The notes under the pieces: generated by a model
The model's input: the letters and a program-made list of their open reading frames with translations, nothing else
Databases searched by the model: none
What the model was told of the DNA's origin: nothing
Shown: piece by piece, positions 54,257 through 63,482 of the stretch
Layout: each line of letters begins with the position of its first letter
How positions within the stretch are numbered: the first letter of the stretch is position 1
Assembly (NCBI RefSeq): GCF_001718795.1
Contig: NZ_CP013435.1
Coordinates: forward strand, 1,798,001 to 1,862,000
Length of the DNA: 64,000 bases
Direction: 5' to 3'
Source: Burkholderia latens
Lineage (GTDB): Bacteria > Pseudomonadota > Gammaproteobacteria > Burkholderiales > Burkholderiaceae
Made by a program: the position numbers and the translations under genes

Positions 54257-54452
54257 TTCGTGTTGCTCCCTTGCTTCAGATTCGCTCGACAATCGCGGCG
54301 ATATCTCGTCGCACGCCGATCGACGCCATCGCGAGCGCCGGACGGCCCCCATTCAACGGCGCCGCTCGCGCGATACGCATGCCGTTCGCCACGCGTTCAC
54401 GTCGCGTCTCGCATGTCGTGCGCGAACGCCCGGCCGGCGTGCGCGATTCGCG

Positions 54453-55379
54453 TCAGCCCTGCATCAGGCGTTCGACCGCCGCGCGATGCGGAATCGGCGC
54501 GACCGCGCCGTAGCCCGTCGTCGACAATGCCGCCGCGGCGTTCGCGTACCGCGCGGCCGCGAACGGATCGTCGCCCGCGACGATCCGCGCCACGAACGCG
54601 CCGCCGAAGCAGTCGCCCGCGCCCGTCGCGTCGACGGCCTCGACCGCGAAACCCGGCACCACACGACGTTCGTTCGGGGTTGCCACATACGCGCCTTCCC
54701 TGCCCAGCTTCAGCGCGACGACCTGCGGTCCGTGCTCGAGCATCGCATCGACGATCGCGTCCCGATCGTTCGCGCCCGTGAGTGCCGTGACGTCGTCCCA
54801 ACTCGGCAGGCAGATGTCGGTCTGCCGCAGCGCTTCGCGCATCACCGCGCGGGCGCGCGGCAGCGGCCACAGCTTCAGGCGCAGGTTCGTGTCGAAGCTG
54901 ACCTGCGCGCCGTTGCTGCGCGCATGCGCAATCGCCGCAAACGCCGCGTCGCACGCGGTCGTGCTGATCGCAAGGCTGATACCCGACAGATGCACGGCCT
55001 TCGCCGCGGCCAGCGCATCGAACGGCAGGTCGGCGATCGAATAGCGGCTCGCCGCCGAGCCCGCGCGCAGATAATCGAACTGGTGCCCGTCGGTTCCGTG
55101 CGTGACGAAATACACGCCGGTCGGCGCAGTGCGGTCGATCCGCACATACGTCGTGTCGACTTGCTCGGCCGCCCACATGTCCGCCAGCAAGCGACCGAAC
55201 GGATCGTCACCGATCGCGGATACGAAGCCCGTCGATGCGCCCTGGCGCGCCGCGGCGATGCAGAAGTTCGACGTGTCGCCGCCAAAGCCCTGCAGAAACT
55301 CCGGACGCCCCGGCTGCGACTGGTTGAATTCGATCATCGCCTCGCCGAGCGCGAGGATCTGCGGGAACGCTGCGGCCAT
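54453..55379 (-). CDS. kdgK: 2-keto-3-deoxygluconate kinase-type PfkB sugar kinase
   Basis: This 308-residue PfkB kinase has LALGEAMIEFNQ at the start, GGDTSNFCIAAARQGASTGFVSAIGDD (residues 33-59), SFDTNLRLKLWP (the KDG-kinase substrate loop), and the catalytic DATGAGDCFGGAF. These match KdgK, which phosphorylates 2-keto-3-deoxygluconate in the Entner-Doudoroff/pectin branch. It starts three bases after rimO ends on the same strand, suggesting co-transcription. Confidence 0.85.
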   Translation of the reverse strand: MAAAFPQILALGEAMIEFNQSQPGRPEFLQGFGGDTSNFCIAAARQGASTGFVSAIGDDPFGRLLADMWAAEQVDTTYVRIDRTAPTGVYFVTHGTDGHQFDYLRAGSAASRYSIADLPFDALAAAKAVHLSGISLAISTTACDAAFAAIAHARSNGAQVSFDTNLRLKLWPLPRARAVMREALRQTDICLPSWDDVTALTGANDRDAIVDAMLEHGPQVVALKLGREGAYVATPNERRVVPGFAVEAVDATGAGDCFGGAFVARIVAGDDPFAAARYANAAAALSTTGYGAVAPIPHRAAVERLMQG

Positions 55380-55382
55380 CGC

Positions 55383-56744
55383 TCAGACCTCGCCCCACAG
55401 GTCGTGACCGTCCGCGCCGGTGATCTTCACGGACACGAAATCGCCGACCTTGTAGCGCTTCGAAGCCTTCGCCGCCGGCTCGACATAAACGACGCCGTCG
55501 ATCTCGGGCGCATCCGCCGCCGTGCGGCCGATGCCGCCTTCCGCGTTGACTTCGTCGATCAGCACCTTCACGGTCTTGCCGACCTTGCGTTGCATGCGCC
55601 GTGCCGACACTTCCTCGGCGACCTCCATGAAACGCGCGCGACGCGCTTCGCGAACCTCGTCCGGCAGTGCGCCGTCGAGTTCGTTCGCGCTCGCCCCTTC
55701 GACCGGCGAATACGCGAAACAGCCGACCCGATCGAGTTCCGCTTCGCGAATGAAATCGAGCAGCGTGTCGAACTGCTCTTCCGTCTCGCCCGGGAAGCCG
55801 GCGATGAACGTGCTGCGGATCGTCAGATCCGGGCAGATGTCGCGCCACTTTTGCACGCGCTCGAGCACCTTCTCCGCGTTCGCCGGACGCTTCATGCGCT
55901 TGAGCACTTCCGGATGCGCGTGCTGGAACGGCACGTCGAGATACGGAAGCACGTGGCCCTTGAACGGGCCTTCGGCCATCAGCGGAATGACTTCGTCGAC
56001 GCTCGGATAGGGATACACATAGTGCAGGCGCACCCACGCGCCGTACTGCGCGGCGAGTTCGCCGAGCGCGGCGACGAGGTCCGTCATGCGCGTCTTGATC
56101 GGCTTGCCGTTCCAGAAGCCCGTGCGGTACTTCACGTCAACGCCGTACGCGCTCGCATCCTGCGAGATCACGAGCAGTTCCTTCACGCCCGACTTGAACA
56201 GGTTCTCGGCCTCGAGCATCACTTCGGCGACCGGACGCGACACCAGATCGCCGCGCATCGACGGGATGATGCAGAACGTGCAGCGGTGGTTGCAACCTTC
56301 GGAGATCTTCAGGTATGCGTAGTGACGCGGCGTGAGCTTGATGCCGGCGGCCGGCACGAGGTCGACGAACGGATCGTGCGGCTTCGGCAGGTGCGAATGC
56401 ACGGCCTGCATCACTTCACCCACGGCGTGCGGGCCGGTGACGGCGAGCACCTTCGGATGGACTTCCTCGATGAGGTTCGAGCCGCTGGCGCTCGACTTCG
56501 CGCCGAGGCAGCCGGTGACGATCACCTTGCCGTTCTCGGTCAGCGCCTCGCCGATCGCGTCGAGGCTTTCCTGCACGGCTTCGTCGATGAAGCCGCAGGT
56601 GTTGACGACGACGAGATCCGCGCCGTCATACGTGCCGGAGATTTCATAACCTTCGGCGCGCAGCTGCGTGATGATTTGCTCGGAGTCGACGAGGGCCTTC
56701 GGGCAGCCGAGGGATACGAAGCCTACTTTGGGGGACTGGGACAT
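55383..56744 (-). CDS. rimO: Ribosomal protein S12 methylthiotransferase
   Basis: This 453-residue radical-SAM enzyme has the three methylthiotransferase cluster cysteines (C14, C50, C79), the radical-SAM motif CNHRCTFC (C151, C155, C158) with [12 protein letters not shown], and a C-terminal TRAM domain ([22 protein letters not shown]). RimO adds a methylthio group to Asp88 of ribosomal protein S12. It is preceded by a long noncoding gap and followed directly by the kdgK-like gene. Confidence 0.94.
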   Translation of the reverse strand: MSQSPKVGFVSLGCPKALVDSEQIITQLRAEGYEISGTYDGADLVVVNTCGFIDEAVQESLDAIGEALTENGKVIVTGCLGAKSSASGSNLIEEVHPKVLAVTGPHAVGEVMQAVHSHLPKPHDPFVDLVPAAGIKLTPRHYAYLKISEGCNHRCTFCIIPSMRGDLVSRPVAEVMLEAENLFKSGVKELLVISQDASAYGVDVKYRTGFWNGKPIKTRMTDLVAALGELAAQYGAWVRLHYVYPYPSVDEVIPLMAEGPFKGHVLPYLDVPFQHAHPEVLKRMKRPANAEKVLERVQKWRDICPDLTIRSTFIAGFPGETEEQFDTLLDFIREAELDRVGCFAYSPVEGASANELDGALPDEVREARRARFMEVAEEVSARRMQRKVGKTVKVLIDEVNAEGGIGRTAADAPEIDGVVYVEPAAKASKRYKVGDFVSVKITGADGHDLWGEV

Positions 56745-57028
56745 CTGGAATGTGGGGGCGTGGCGGCAAAAGCGTGAGTTTACAGCTATTTATGGGTCAG
56801 CGAGGCAAAACCGGCAGACCGGGCGCCCGGGATCGCGGCCCCAACACGCGGGGCGCACGCGCGAATCGCGCGGCCGCAGGCACCGGAGATCCAGCCCTTT
56901 CACGCGGACGGCGATCCGGCGCCGGGCGAGATTGCCGGCCGCCCCCGCACGACAATCGCCCCGGCGCGGCCGCGCCGCTATGCGAAAATCCCGACATTCG
57001 CTCCATTCACCTACCCAACGGGGTTCGC

Positions 57029-57283
57029 ATGACCACCCACATCACCATCGAATTCACCGAGCACGCCGCCGAAACCATCAACGAGCAAACCAGCACGAGC
57101 TTTTCGTATGACCAAGGCGCGCACGTGCCGCAGCCCGGCGACTTCGTCGAACTGGAAAATTCGCGCCAGACGTTTCTCGTGATCGGTCGCGTGTTTTCGC
57201 TGAAGTCGAACTACTGCGCAGTGAAGCTCGTGCTCGACCTTCCGCCGGCGGACGATCATCACGATTTCGATCCGGCGCTTTGA
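57029..57283 (+). CDS. Hypothetical small protein
   Basis: This 84-residue protein starts MTTHITIEFTEHAAETINEQ and has a compact beta-rich centre (HVPQPGDFVELENSRQTFLVIGRVFSLKSNYCAVKLVLDL). It ends with an acidic, His-rich tail DDHHDFDPAL. No family recognised; likely cytoplasmic. A GGGG stretch precedes the ATG. Base usage is like the neighbours, so it looks like a real conserved gene. Confidence 0.6.
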   Translation: MTTHITIEFTEHAAETINEQTSTSFSYDQGAHVPQPGDFVELENSRQTFLVIGRVFSLKSNYCAVKLVLDLPPADDHHDFDPAL

Positions 57284-57415
57284 GCAAGACCGGTGAGACG
57301 CGCTCGGGGAGCAGCGCGGCGAGACGCAACGGCGGCGCAATCGTTTCGACGATCGTGTGAAATGCGATGGATCGGACCGCGATCACGCCCGCCGACGCGG
57401 CAGGGACGCCCGATC

Positions 57416-57439
57416 CCGACGATCGCAAACGATCGTCGG
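57416..57439. repeat. Perfect hairpin between convergent genes
   Basis: CCGACGATCG (57416-57425) and CGATCGTCGG (57430-57439) are perfectly inverted around CAAA. It is in the 288-base gap between the small protein gene and phaR, both ending toward it. No T-run; a bidirectional stop or a protein site. Confidence 0.5.
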
Positions 57440-57571
57440 CCATACGTGGCGAAAGCCTGAAGCGGCGGCCGCAGCGCCGCCGCGCGCAATCGGCGTGACG
57501 CCCCGCTGCACGCAGCAGCGCCCGCCAACCGGCTGCGCGCGCCGCCGGTTGGCCGGCCCGCCGCGCGAGCG

Positions 57572-58138
57572 TTACTTCTTTTCCGGTTCCGGCGCGCCCG
57601 GCTGCTTGAACGGGAACGTGCTGAACATCGACTTGGCCTGATTCTGCATCTGCTCCTGCATCTGCACGAACATGTTCTTCGACTGCTCGATGTAGCTCGT
57701 CATCATCCCTTGCATCATCGGCGCCTGCATGTTCATGAACTGCGACCAGACTTCCGGATTCATCGCGTTGCCTTCGTAAAGGTTCTTCGATTGATCGGCA
57801 AGCTTGTTCTGGATGTCGATGAAAGCCTGGATGTTCTTTTCCAGGTACGTGCCCATCATCCCCTGCATCGCATGACCGTAGAAACGGATGATCTGCGACA
57901 GCATCGACGACGAGAACATCGGCACGCCGCCGCTCTCCTCCTCGAGAATGATCTGCAGCAGGATGCTGCGCGTCAGGTCTTCGTTGGATTTCGCATCGAC
58001 GACCTTGAAATCCTCCTGCTCCAGCACGAGTTGCTTGACGTCGGTCAGCGTGATGTACGTGCTTGTCTCGGTATCGTAGAGCCGGCGGTTCGGGTACTTC
58101 TTGATGAGCCGCTCGGCCGTTTTCTTTGTAGTAGTCAT
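57572..58138 (-). CDS. phaR: Polyhydroxyalkanoate synthesis repressor
   Basis: This 188-residue protein begins with the PHB/PHA accumulation regulator domain (LIKKYPNRRLYDTETSTYITLTDVKQLV), then a second conserved block (FSSSMLSQIIRFYGHAMQGMMGTYLEKNIQAF), then a Met/Gln-rich C-terminus. PhaR binds PHA granules and DNA; when polymer is absent it represses the phasin gene phaP and itself. It is the last gene of phaC-phaA-phaB-phaR. Confidence 0.93.
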   Translation of the reverse strand: MTTTKKTAERLIKKYPNRRLYDTETSTYITLTDVKQLVLEQEDFKVVDAKSNEDLTRSILLQIILEEESGGVPMFSSSMLSQIIRFYGHAMQGMMGTYLEKNIQAFIDIQNKLADQSKNLYEGNAMNPEVWSQFMNMQAPMMQGMMTSYIEQSKNMFVQMQEQMQNQAKSMFSTFPFKQPGAPEPEKK

Positions 58139-58171
58139 GTAACGCCTTTCGGTGCAGCGTAGCGCAAGTGA

Positions 58172-58204
58172 CAAATCCCCGCCTCCCGGAACGGGAGGCG
58201 GGGG
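58172..58204 (-). terminator. Terminator-like hairpin between phaB and phaR
   Basis: CCCCGCCTCCC (58177-58187) pairs perfectly with GGGAGGCGGGG (58193-58203) around a five-base loop; on the minus strand ATTTGT follows. It can end or attenuate the phaCAB message before phaR. Confidence 0.6.
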
Positions 58205-58256
58205 CCTTCGGAAACGCCAGGCTGCACGGCCGAGCCGGCCTGCGCAGCCCGGACGT

Positions 58257-58997
58257 TCAGCCCATGTGCAGGCCGCCGTTCAGCGAGAAGTCAGCGCCGG
58301 TCGCGAAGCCCGAATCGTTCGATGCGAGCCATGCGACGATCGAGCCGATTTCCTCCGGCGCACCGAGACGCCGCACCGGAATCGTCGCGACGATCTTCTC
58401 GAGCACGTCCGGACGGATCGCCTTCACCATGTCGGTGCCGATGTAGCCGGGCGACACGGTATTGACCGTCACGCCCTTCGTTGCGACTTCCTGCGCAAGC
58501 GCCATCGTGAAGCCGTGGATGCCGGCCTTCGCGGTGGAGTAGTTCGTTTGCCCGAATTGCCCTTTCTGGCCGTTCACCGACGAGATGTTGATGATGCGGC
58601 CCCAGCCGCGCTCCACCATCCCGTCGATCACCTGCTTCGTCACGTTGAACAGGCTCGTGAGGTTGGTGTCGATCACGGCCGTCCAGTCTTCGTGCGTCAT
58701 CTTGCGGAACACGACGTCGCGCGTAATGCCTGCGTTGTTGACCAGCACGTCGATCTCGCCGACTTCGGCCTTGACCTTGTCGAACGCTGCCTTGGTCGAG
58801 TCCCAGTCGCCGACGTTGCCTTCCGACGCGATGAAATCGTAGCCGAGCGCCTTCTGGTCCTCGAGCCACTTCACCCGGCGCGGCGAGTTGGGGCCGCAAC
58901 CTGCGACCACCTTGAAGCCGTCTTTCGACAGACGCTGGCAAATACTGGTGCCGATGCCGCCCATCCCGCCCGTTACGTACGCAATTCGCTGAGACAT
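58257..58997 (-). CDS. phaB: Acetoacetyl-CoA reductase
   Basis: This 246-residue short-chain dehydrogenase has the NADPH motif TGGMGGIGTSI (residues 9-19), NNAG (87-90), and catalytic S140, Y153 and K157. The sequence and context (phaA upstream) fit PhaB, making (R)-3-hydroxybutyryl-CoA for PHB. The ATG at 58997 follows GGAGTGAGATTT. Confidence 0.94.
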   Translation of the reverse strand: MSQRIAYVTGGMGGIGTSICQRLSKDGFKVVAGCGPNSPRRVKWLEDQKALGYDFIASEGNVGDWDSTKAAFDKVKAEVGEIDVLVNNAGITRDVVFRKMTHEDWTAVIDTNLTSLFNVTKQVIDGMVERGWGRIINISSVNGQKGQFGQTNYSTAKAGIHGFTMALAQEVATKGVTVNTVSPGYIGTDMVKAIRPDVLEKIVATIPVRRLGAPEEIGSIVAWLASNDSGFATGADFSLNGGLHMG

Positions 58998-59057
58998 AAA
59001 TCTCACTCCATTTTTAGATTCGAGAGCTGCCGGAGGCCCCCTCTGACTTCACGTAGC

Positions 59058-59083
59058 GCCGGCCGAAGCCGCAATCGGCCGGC
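59058..59083 (-). other. Intercistronic hairpin between phaA and phaB
   Basis: GCCGGCCGA (59058-59066) pairs with TCGGCCGGC (59075-59083) around eight bases, without T-run. Probably an mRNA stability or processing element. Confidence 0.5.
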
Positions 59084-59115
59084 ACCCGGATTGGTTTATA
59101 CCGCGACGCCGGACG

Positions 59116-60297
59116 TTACGGACGCTCGACCGCGAGCGCGACGCCCATCCCGCCGCCGATGCACAGCGACGCCAACCCGCGCTTCGCGTCGCGCTTGACC
59201 ATCTCGTGCAGCAGCGTCACCAGGATCCGGCAGCCCGACGCGCCGATCGGGTGGCCGATCGCGATCGCCCCGCCGTTCACGTTCACCTTCGACGTGTCCC
59301 AGCCCATCTGCTTGTGCACCGCCAGCGCCTGCGCCGCGAACGCTTCGTTGATTTCCATCAGATCCAGGTCGCCCGGCGTCCAGCCCGCGCGCTCCAGCGC
59401 ACGGCGCGACGCCGGCACCGGGCCCATGCCCATCACGCTCGGATCCACGCCCGCGTTCGCGTACGCCTTGATCCGCGCAAGCGGCGTCAGACCCAGCGCC
59501 GCCGCCTTCTGCGCCGACATCACCAGCACCGCCGCCGCGCCGTCGTTCAGCCCCGACGCGTTCGCCGCCGTCACCGACCCGTCCTTCGCGAACGCCGGCT
59601 TCAACCCCGCCAGCGATTCTGCCGTCACGCCGTGGCGCACGAATTCGTCGGTCGCGAATTGCACCGGCTCGCCCTTGCGCTGCGGAATCGCCACCGGCAC
59701 GATCTCGTCGTTGAAACGGCCGGCCTTCTGCGCGGCTTCCGCCTTGTTCTGCGACAGCGCCGCGAACGCGTCCTGCTCCTCGCGCGTGATCCCGTATTCC
59801 TTCGCAACGTTCTCCGCGGTGATCCCCATGTGGTACTGGTTGTACACGTCCCACAACCCGTCGACGATCATCGTGTCGACCAGCTTCGCATCACCCATCC
59901 GGAAGCCGTCGCGCGAGCCCGGCAGCACGTGCGGCGCCGCGCTCATGTTTTCCTGGCCGCCGGCGATCACGATCTCCGCATCGCCCGCGATGATCGCGTT
60001 CGCCGCGAGCATCACGGCCTTCAGGCCCGAACCGCACACCTTGTTGATCGTCATGCCCGGCACCGCATTCGGCAGGCCGGCCTTGATCAGCGACTGGCGC
60101 GCCGGGTTCTGCCCGGAGCCCGCCGTCAGCACCTGGCCCATGATCACTTCGCTCACCTGGTCGGGCTTCACGCCCGCACGCTCCAGCACCGCACGAATCA
60201 CCGTCGCGCCCAGCTCCGGTGCCGCAACCTTCGCGAGCGAGCCGCCGAATTTGCCGACCGCGGTCCGCGCGGCCGATACGATCACTACGTCCGTCAT
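59116..60297 (-). CDS. phaA: Acetyl-CoA acetyltransferase (beta-ketothiolase)
   Basis: This 393-residue thiolase has the acyl-enzyme Cys88 in [25 protein letters not shown] with the active-site His, and the second Cys in [12 protein letters not shown]. It condenses two acetyl-CoA to acetoacetyl-CoA, the first step of PHB synthesis. ATG at 60297 with GGAGGAAAC just before. Confidence 0.94.
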   Translation of the reverse strand: MTDVVIVSAARTAVGKFGGSLAKVAAPELGATVIRAVLERAGVKPDQVSEVIMGQVLTAGSGQNPARQSLIKAGLPNAVPGMTINKVCGSGLKAVMLAANAIIAGDAEIVIAGGQENMSAAPHVLPGSRDGFRMGDAKLVDTMIVDGLWDVYNQYHMGITAENVAKEYGITREEQDAFAALSQNKAEAAQKAGRFNDEIVPVAIPQRKGEPVQFATDEFVRHGVTAESLAGLKPAFAKDGSVTAANASGLNDGAAAVLVMSAQKAAALGLTPLARIKAYANAGVDPSVMGMGPVPASRRALERAGWTPGDLDLMEINEAFAAQALAVHKQMGWDTSKVNVNGGAIAIGHPIGASGCRILVTLLHEMVKRDAKRGLASLCIGGGMGVALAVERP

Positions 60298-60364
60298 TTC
60301 CGTTTCCTCCGGGCCGGCACGACACGGTGCATCGCTACCGTCCCTGTTAAAAAAACTGCGGGGC

Positions 60365-60391
60365 ACCGGACAGCGTGCGCCGCTGTCCGGT
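60365..60391 (-). other. Intercistronic hairpin between phaC and phaA
   Basis: ACCGGACAGCG (60365-60375) pairs perfectly with CGCTGTCCGGT (60381-60391) around TGCGC. On the minus strand a seven-T run follows about 11 bases later (complement of 60348-60354), so partial termination is possible. Confidence 0.55.
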
Positions 60392-60396
60392 TTTCG

Positions 60397-62271
60397 TCAA
60401 TCGCGCTGCAACACGTAACGGCCAGGTGCCGGCTCGATCACCGGGAACTGCGCGGAGCCTGCAGTGGCTGGCGGCGCCACCTTGCGGCCGCCGTACTGGT
60501 CGAGCCATTCGACCCAGCTCGTCCACCAGCTGCCCGGTTGCTCGGTCGCGCCGGCGAACCAGTCGTCCGCGGATTCGGGCAAACCGTTGTCGTTGACCCA
60601 GTAGCTGCGCTTCTTTTTCGCCGGCGGATTGATCACGCCCGCGATGTGGCCCGACGCGCCGAGTACGAACTTCAGCGGGCCCGTCAGAATCGACGTCGAC
60701 GCATACGCCGTTTGCCACGGCACGATGTGGTCCTCGCGCGACCCGTAGATGAAGGTCGGCACGTCGATGCGCGACAGGTCGACGGATTCGCCGCACACGG
60801 TCAGCGCATTCGGCACGCGCAGCTTGTTCTCGAGATAGGTATTGCGCAGGTACCACGCGTACATCGGGCCCGGCAGGCTCGTCGAGTCGCTGTTCCAGTA
60901 CAGCAGGTCGAACGCGGCAGGTGTGCGGCCCTTCAGATAGTTGTCGACGACGTAGTTCCACACGAGATCGTTCGGCCGCAGGAACGAGAACGTGTTCGCG
61001 AACTCCACACCGCGCATCAGGCCCGGCGCCGCGCCGTTCTTGCCGCCGATGGTCTGCTCGCGCATCTGCACGTGCGCCTCGTCGACGAACACGTCGAGGA
61101 TGCCAGTGTCGGTGAAATCGAGCATCGCGGTGAGCAGCGTCATCGACGCGGCCGGATGTTCGCCGCGTGCGGCAAGCACCGACAGCGCGGTCGCGAGCAT
61201 CGTGCCGCCGACGCAGAAGCCGAGCGTGTTGATTTGCTCACGGCCGCTGATCTGCTGCACGGCGTCGATCGCCGCGAGCAGCCCTTCGTTCATGTAGTCG
61301 TCCCACGTCTTGTGCGCGACCGATGCATCGGCATTGCGCCACGACACGAGGAACACCTGATGGCCGTTCGACAGCGCATGCGCGACGAGAGAATTCTCGG
61401 GCTGCAGATCGAGGATGTAGAACTTGTTGATGCACGGCGGCACGATCAGCAGCGGCCGCTCGAACACCTTGTCCGTTTTCGGCGCGTACTGGATCAGCTG
61501 GATCAGGTCGTTCTCGTACACGACCGAGCCTTCGGTACAGCCGAGGTTCTTGCCGACCACGAACTGCGATTCGTCGGTCTGCGAAATCTTGCCGCGCTGC
61601 ATGTCGCCGAGCAGATTCATCATCCCCTGGCGCAAGCTTTCGCCCTGCGTTTCGAGGATCGACTTCTGGGCGTCGGGATTGAGTGCGAGGAAGTTGCTCG
61701 GCGCGGCGGCGGCCGTCCACTGCTGGACCGAGAAGCGGATGCGTTCGCGCGTCTTCGGATCGGTCTCGAGCGCATCGGCCAGTTCCTGCAGGTAGCGCGC
61801 GTTGAGCAGATACCACGCCGCCGCGAACGCATGTGCGGGCGACGCCTTCCATGCATCCGCGCTGAAGCGGCGGTCCTTCAGTTCCGGCGGCTCGAACTTG
61901 GCGGCAGCGGCTTGCTGCATCAGCGTCATGCAGTCGCGCGCATAGTCGGACTGCAACTTCTGGAGCCGTTCGGGAGGAATCGCGGCAACCGGCAGCTTCA
62001 GGCCCGCGAACGGCGATGCGAGATTGCCGAGGCCGCCCAGATCGGGCATCGCCGGCATCTGGAACGGGAGCGATGCGGGGAACTGGAAGGCGGCGAACGG
62101 GTTCGCGGAAGTCGCGGCCGTTGCGGCGCGGGCCGGATCGGCGAAGCCGCGCCATGCGTTCAGCCATGACTCGAACATCTGCTGCATCGGCTGCGCGGCC
62201 TGACCGAAACCGGTGCTGCCCGCGGAAGTGCCCGCCTGAGCGGACGTCGACGAATTTTTCGATGCTGTCAT
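60397..62271 (-). CDS. phaC: Class I poly(3-hydroxyalkanoate) synthase
   Basis: This 624-residue PHA synthase has the lipase-like box GFCVGG with catalytic Cys353, and catalytic Asp514 (SREDHIVPW) and His542 (GASGHIAGV). The N-terminal 100 residues are Ala/Phe/Pro-rich and variable, as in class I enzymes of Burkholderia and Cupriavidus (589 residues in the latter). It polymerises (R)-3-hydroxybutyryl-CoA on granules. First gene of phaCABR. Confidence 0.95.
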   Translation of the reverse strand: MTASKNSSTSAQAGTSAGSTGFGQAAQPMQQMFESWLNAWRGFADPARAATAATSANPFAAFQFPASLPFQMPAMPDLGGLGNLASPFAGLKLPVAAIPPERLQKLQSDYARDCMTLMQQAAAAKFEPPELKDRRFSADAWKASPAHAFAAAWYLLNARYLQELADALETDPKTRERIRFSVQQWTAAAAPSNFLALNPDAQKSILETQGESLRQGMMNLLGDMQRGKISQTDESQFVVGKNLGCTEGSVVYENDLIQLIQYAPKTDKVFERPLLIVPPCINKFYILDLQPENSLVAHALSNGHQVFLVSWRNADASVAHKTWDDYMNEGLLAAIDAVQQISGREQINTLGFCVGGTMLATALSVLAARGEHPAASMTLLTAMLDFTDTGILDVFVDEAHVQMREQTIGGKNGAAPGLMRGVEFANTFSFLRPNDLVWNYVVDNYLKGRTPAAFDLLYWNSDSTSLPGPMYAWYLRNTYLENKLRVPNALTVCGESVDLSRIDVPTFIYGSREDHIVPWQTAYASTSILTGPLKFVLGASGHIAGVINPPAKKKRSYWVNDNGLPESADDWFAGATEQPGSWWTSWVEWLDQYGGRKVAPPATAGSAQFPVIEPAPGRYVLQRD

Positions 62272-62636
62272 TACCTGCCTTACCGGTGATTCGTGAGCGT
62301 CAATCGTGAAATCCTGCTCGCGCGCCGCATGCCGACTGCGAGCCGGGCCGTCATGCTCTGGAGAGGCGTCTCCAGATTCTGCCGCAGTGCGGTATTTTTA
62401 TCATTATCGTTTTCCCCATGTGAAGCACCGCGTCAAACCACTGAACGTTTCATCCCGGAGATAATCCGCGCGCGACAGACGGGACAAGGCTTCCGCGGAA
62501 ACATAAAATATTTTGCTTGACTTGACGCTGCGATTATTCATTAGGTGGTCAGTGCAACGACGCATTGCCGCGTCAATATCGAGACAAGTCCATTTTGCAG
62601 TGCAATAAGCCGCGCGTTCGAGCGCGCGGCCGGCCG
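62272..62636. other. phaC upstream region
   Basis: This 365-base gap between phaC and pgeF has no gene. It holds two hairpins close to phaC (TCTGGAGA 62357-62364/TCTCCAGA 62369-62376; CCGC 62382-62385/GCGG 62389-62392) and an AT-rich stretch AAAATATTTT (62506-62515) that may be a promoter. Two copies of CAGTGCAA (62550-62557, 62598-62605) are present; the second lies within TTGCA-G-TGCAA (62595-62605), a palindrome fitting the TGC-N3-GCA pattern of PhaR sites. Confidence 0.5.
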
Positions 62637-63476
62637 TCATTCGGTCAGCCAGATGGCTGCGGCCATGCGTCCGGTGATGCGGTCGCGCCGGTATGAGTAG
62701 AAGCGCGCGGGTTCGGTGACCGTGCATGCGGTTCCGCCGCTCACGTGCGCGACGCCAGCGCGAGCGAGTCGCAGCCGGGCAAGCGCAGGCAGATCGGCGA
62801 GGAACTTGCCCGGCGCGGCATCGCTCGCGACGAACGCCTGCCGCGTCTCATCATGCTCCGACTGCGCAGCCGTGTCGAGGAACGCATCGCGCACGTCCGC
62901 GCCGACTTCGAATGCCTGCGGACCGATCGCCGGCCCGAGGTACGCATGGAGCTGGTCCGTCGCGCCGCCCGCGAGCGCGGCAACGCGGGCCGCGGTCTGC
63001 TCGACGATGCCGGCCGCAAGTCCGCGCCAGCCGGCGTGGGCGACACCCACGGCTCTGCCCTGCGCATCGCACAGCAACACCGGCATGCAGTCCGCGACCA
63101 TCACGACGCAGACCGCACCCGCGCGGTCCGTCACGCTCGCGTCGGCCTGCACGGGTGCCGCGGCCTCAGGCGCGGCGCCGATCACCTCGTCCGCGCGCAC
63201 GATCCGCGCGCCGTGCACCTGTTCGAGCCACGCCGCGCGCGACTGGCCTGCGAGCGCGAGCAGTCGCGCGCGATTGGCGGCGACATGGGCCGGATCGTCA
63301 CCGGTGTGCAGGCCGAGATTCATGCCGCCCGCCAACGCGGCGCCATCCCGCCAGCGCCCATACGGACCTTCGCTCACGCCGCCGTCGCGCGTGGTGATCA
63401 GCGCCCGCACGCGCGGCGAAACGTGCCAGTCGGGGCGGATGCAGTCATGCCATGTCAACGGCGCCAGGTTCGTCAT
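62637..63476 (-). CDS. pgeF: Peptidoglycan editing factor / laccase-domain protein
   Basis: This 279-residue protein has the YfiH/DUF152 fold: LEQVHGARIV (His), VVMVADCMPVLLCDAQGRAVGVAHAGWRGLAAG (Cys and His, the metal-like triad) and LGPAIGPQAFEVG. The family is annotated as polyphenol oxidase or peptidoglycan editing factor that corrects Ser-containing muropeptides. The start at 63476 (MTNLAPLTW) is preferred; GTG two codons earlier directly follows the stop of the upstream gene. It is co-transcribed with the rluD-like gene. Confidence 0.9.
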   Translation of the reverse strand: MTNLAPLTWHDCIRPDWHVSPRVRALITTRDGGVSEGPYGRWRDGAALAGGMNLGLHTGDDPAHVAANRARLLALAGQSRAAWLEQVHGARIVRADEVIGAAPEAAAPVQADASVTDRAGAVCVVMVADCMPVLLCDAQGRAVGVAHAGWRGLAAGIVEQTAARVAALAGGATDQLHAYLGPAIGPQAFEVGADVRDAFLDTAAQSEHDETRQAFVASDAAPGKFLADLPALARLRLARAGVAHVSGGTACTVTEPARFYSYRRDRITGRMAAAIWLTE

Positions 63477-63482
63477 CGGCAC

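Noticed and set aside
59206..62169. 987-residue open frame on the plus strand over phaA and phaC
   Set aside because: Antisense shadow of two clear PHA genes in GC-rich DNA; no family resemblance.
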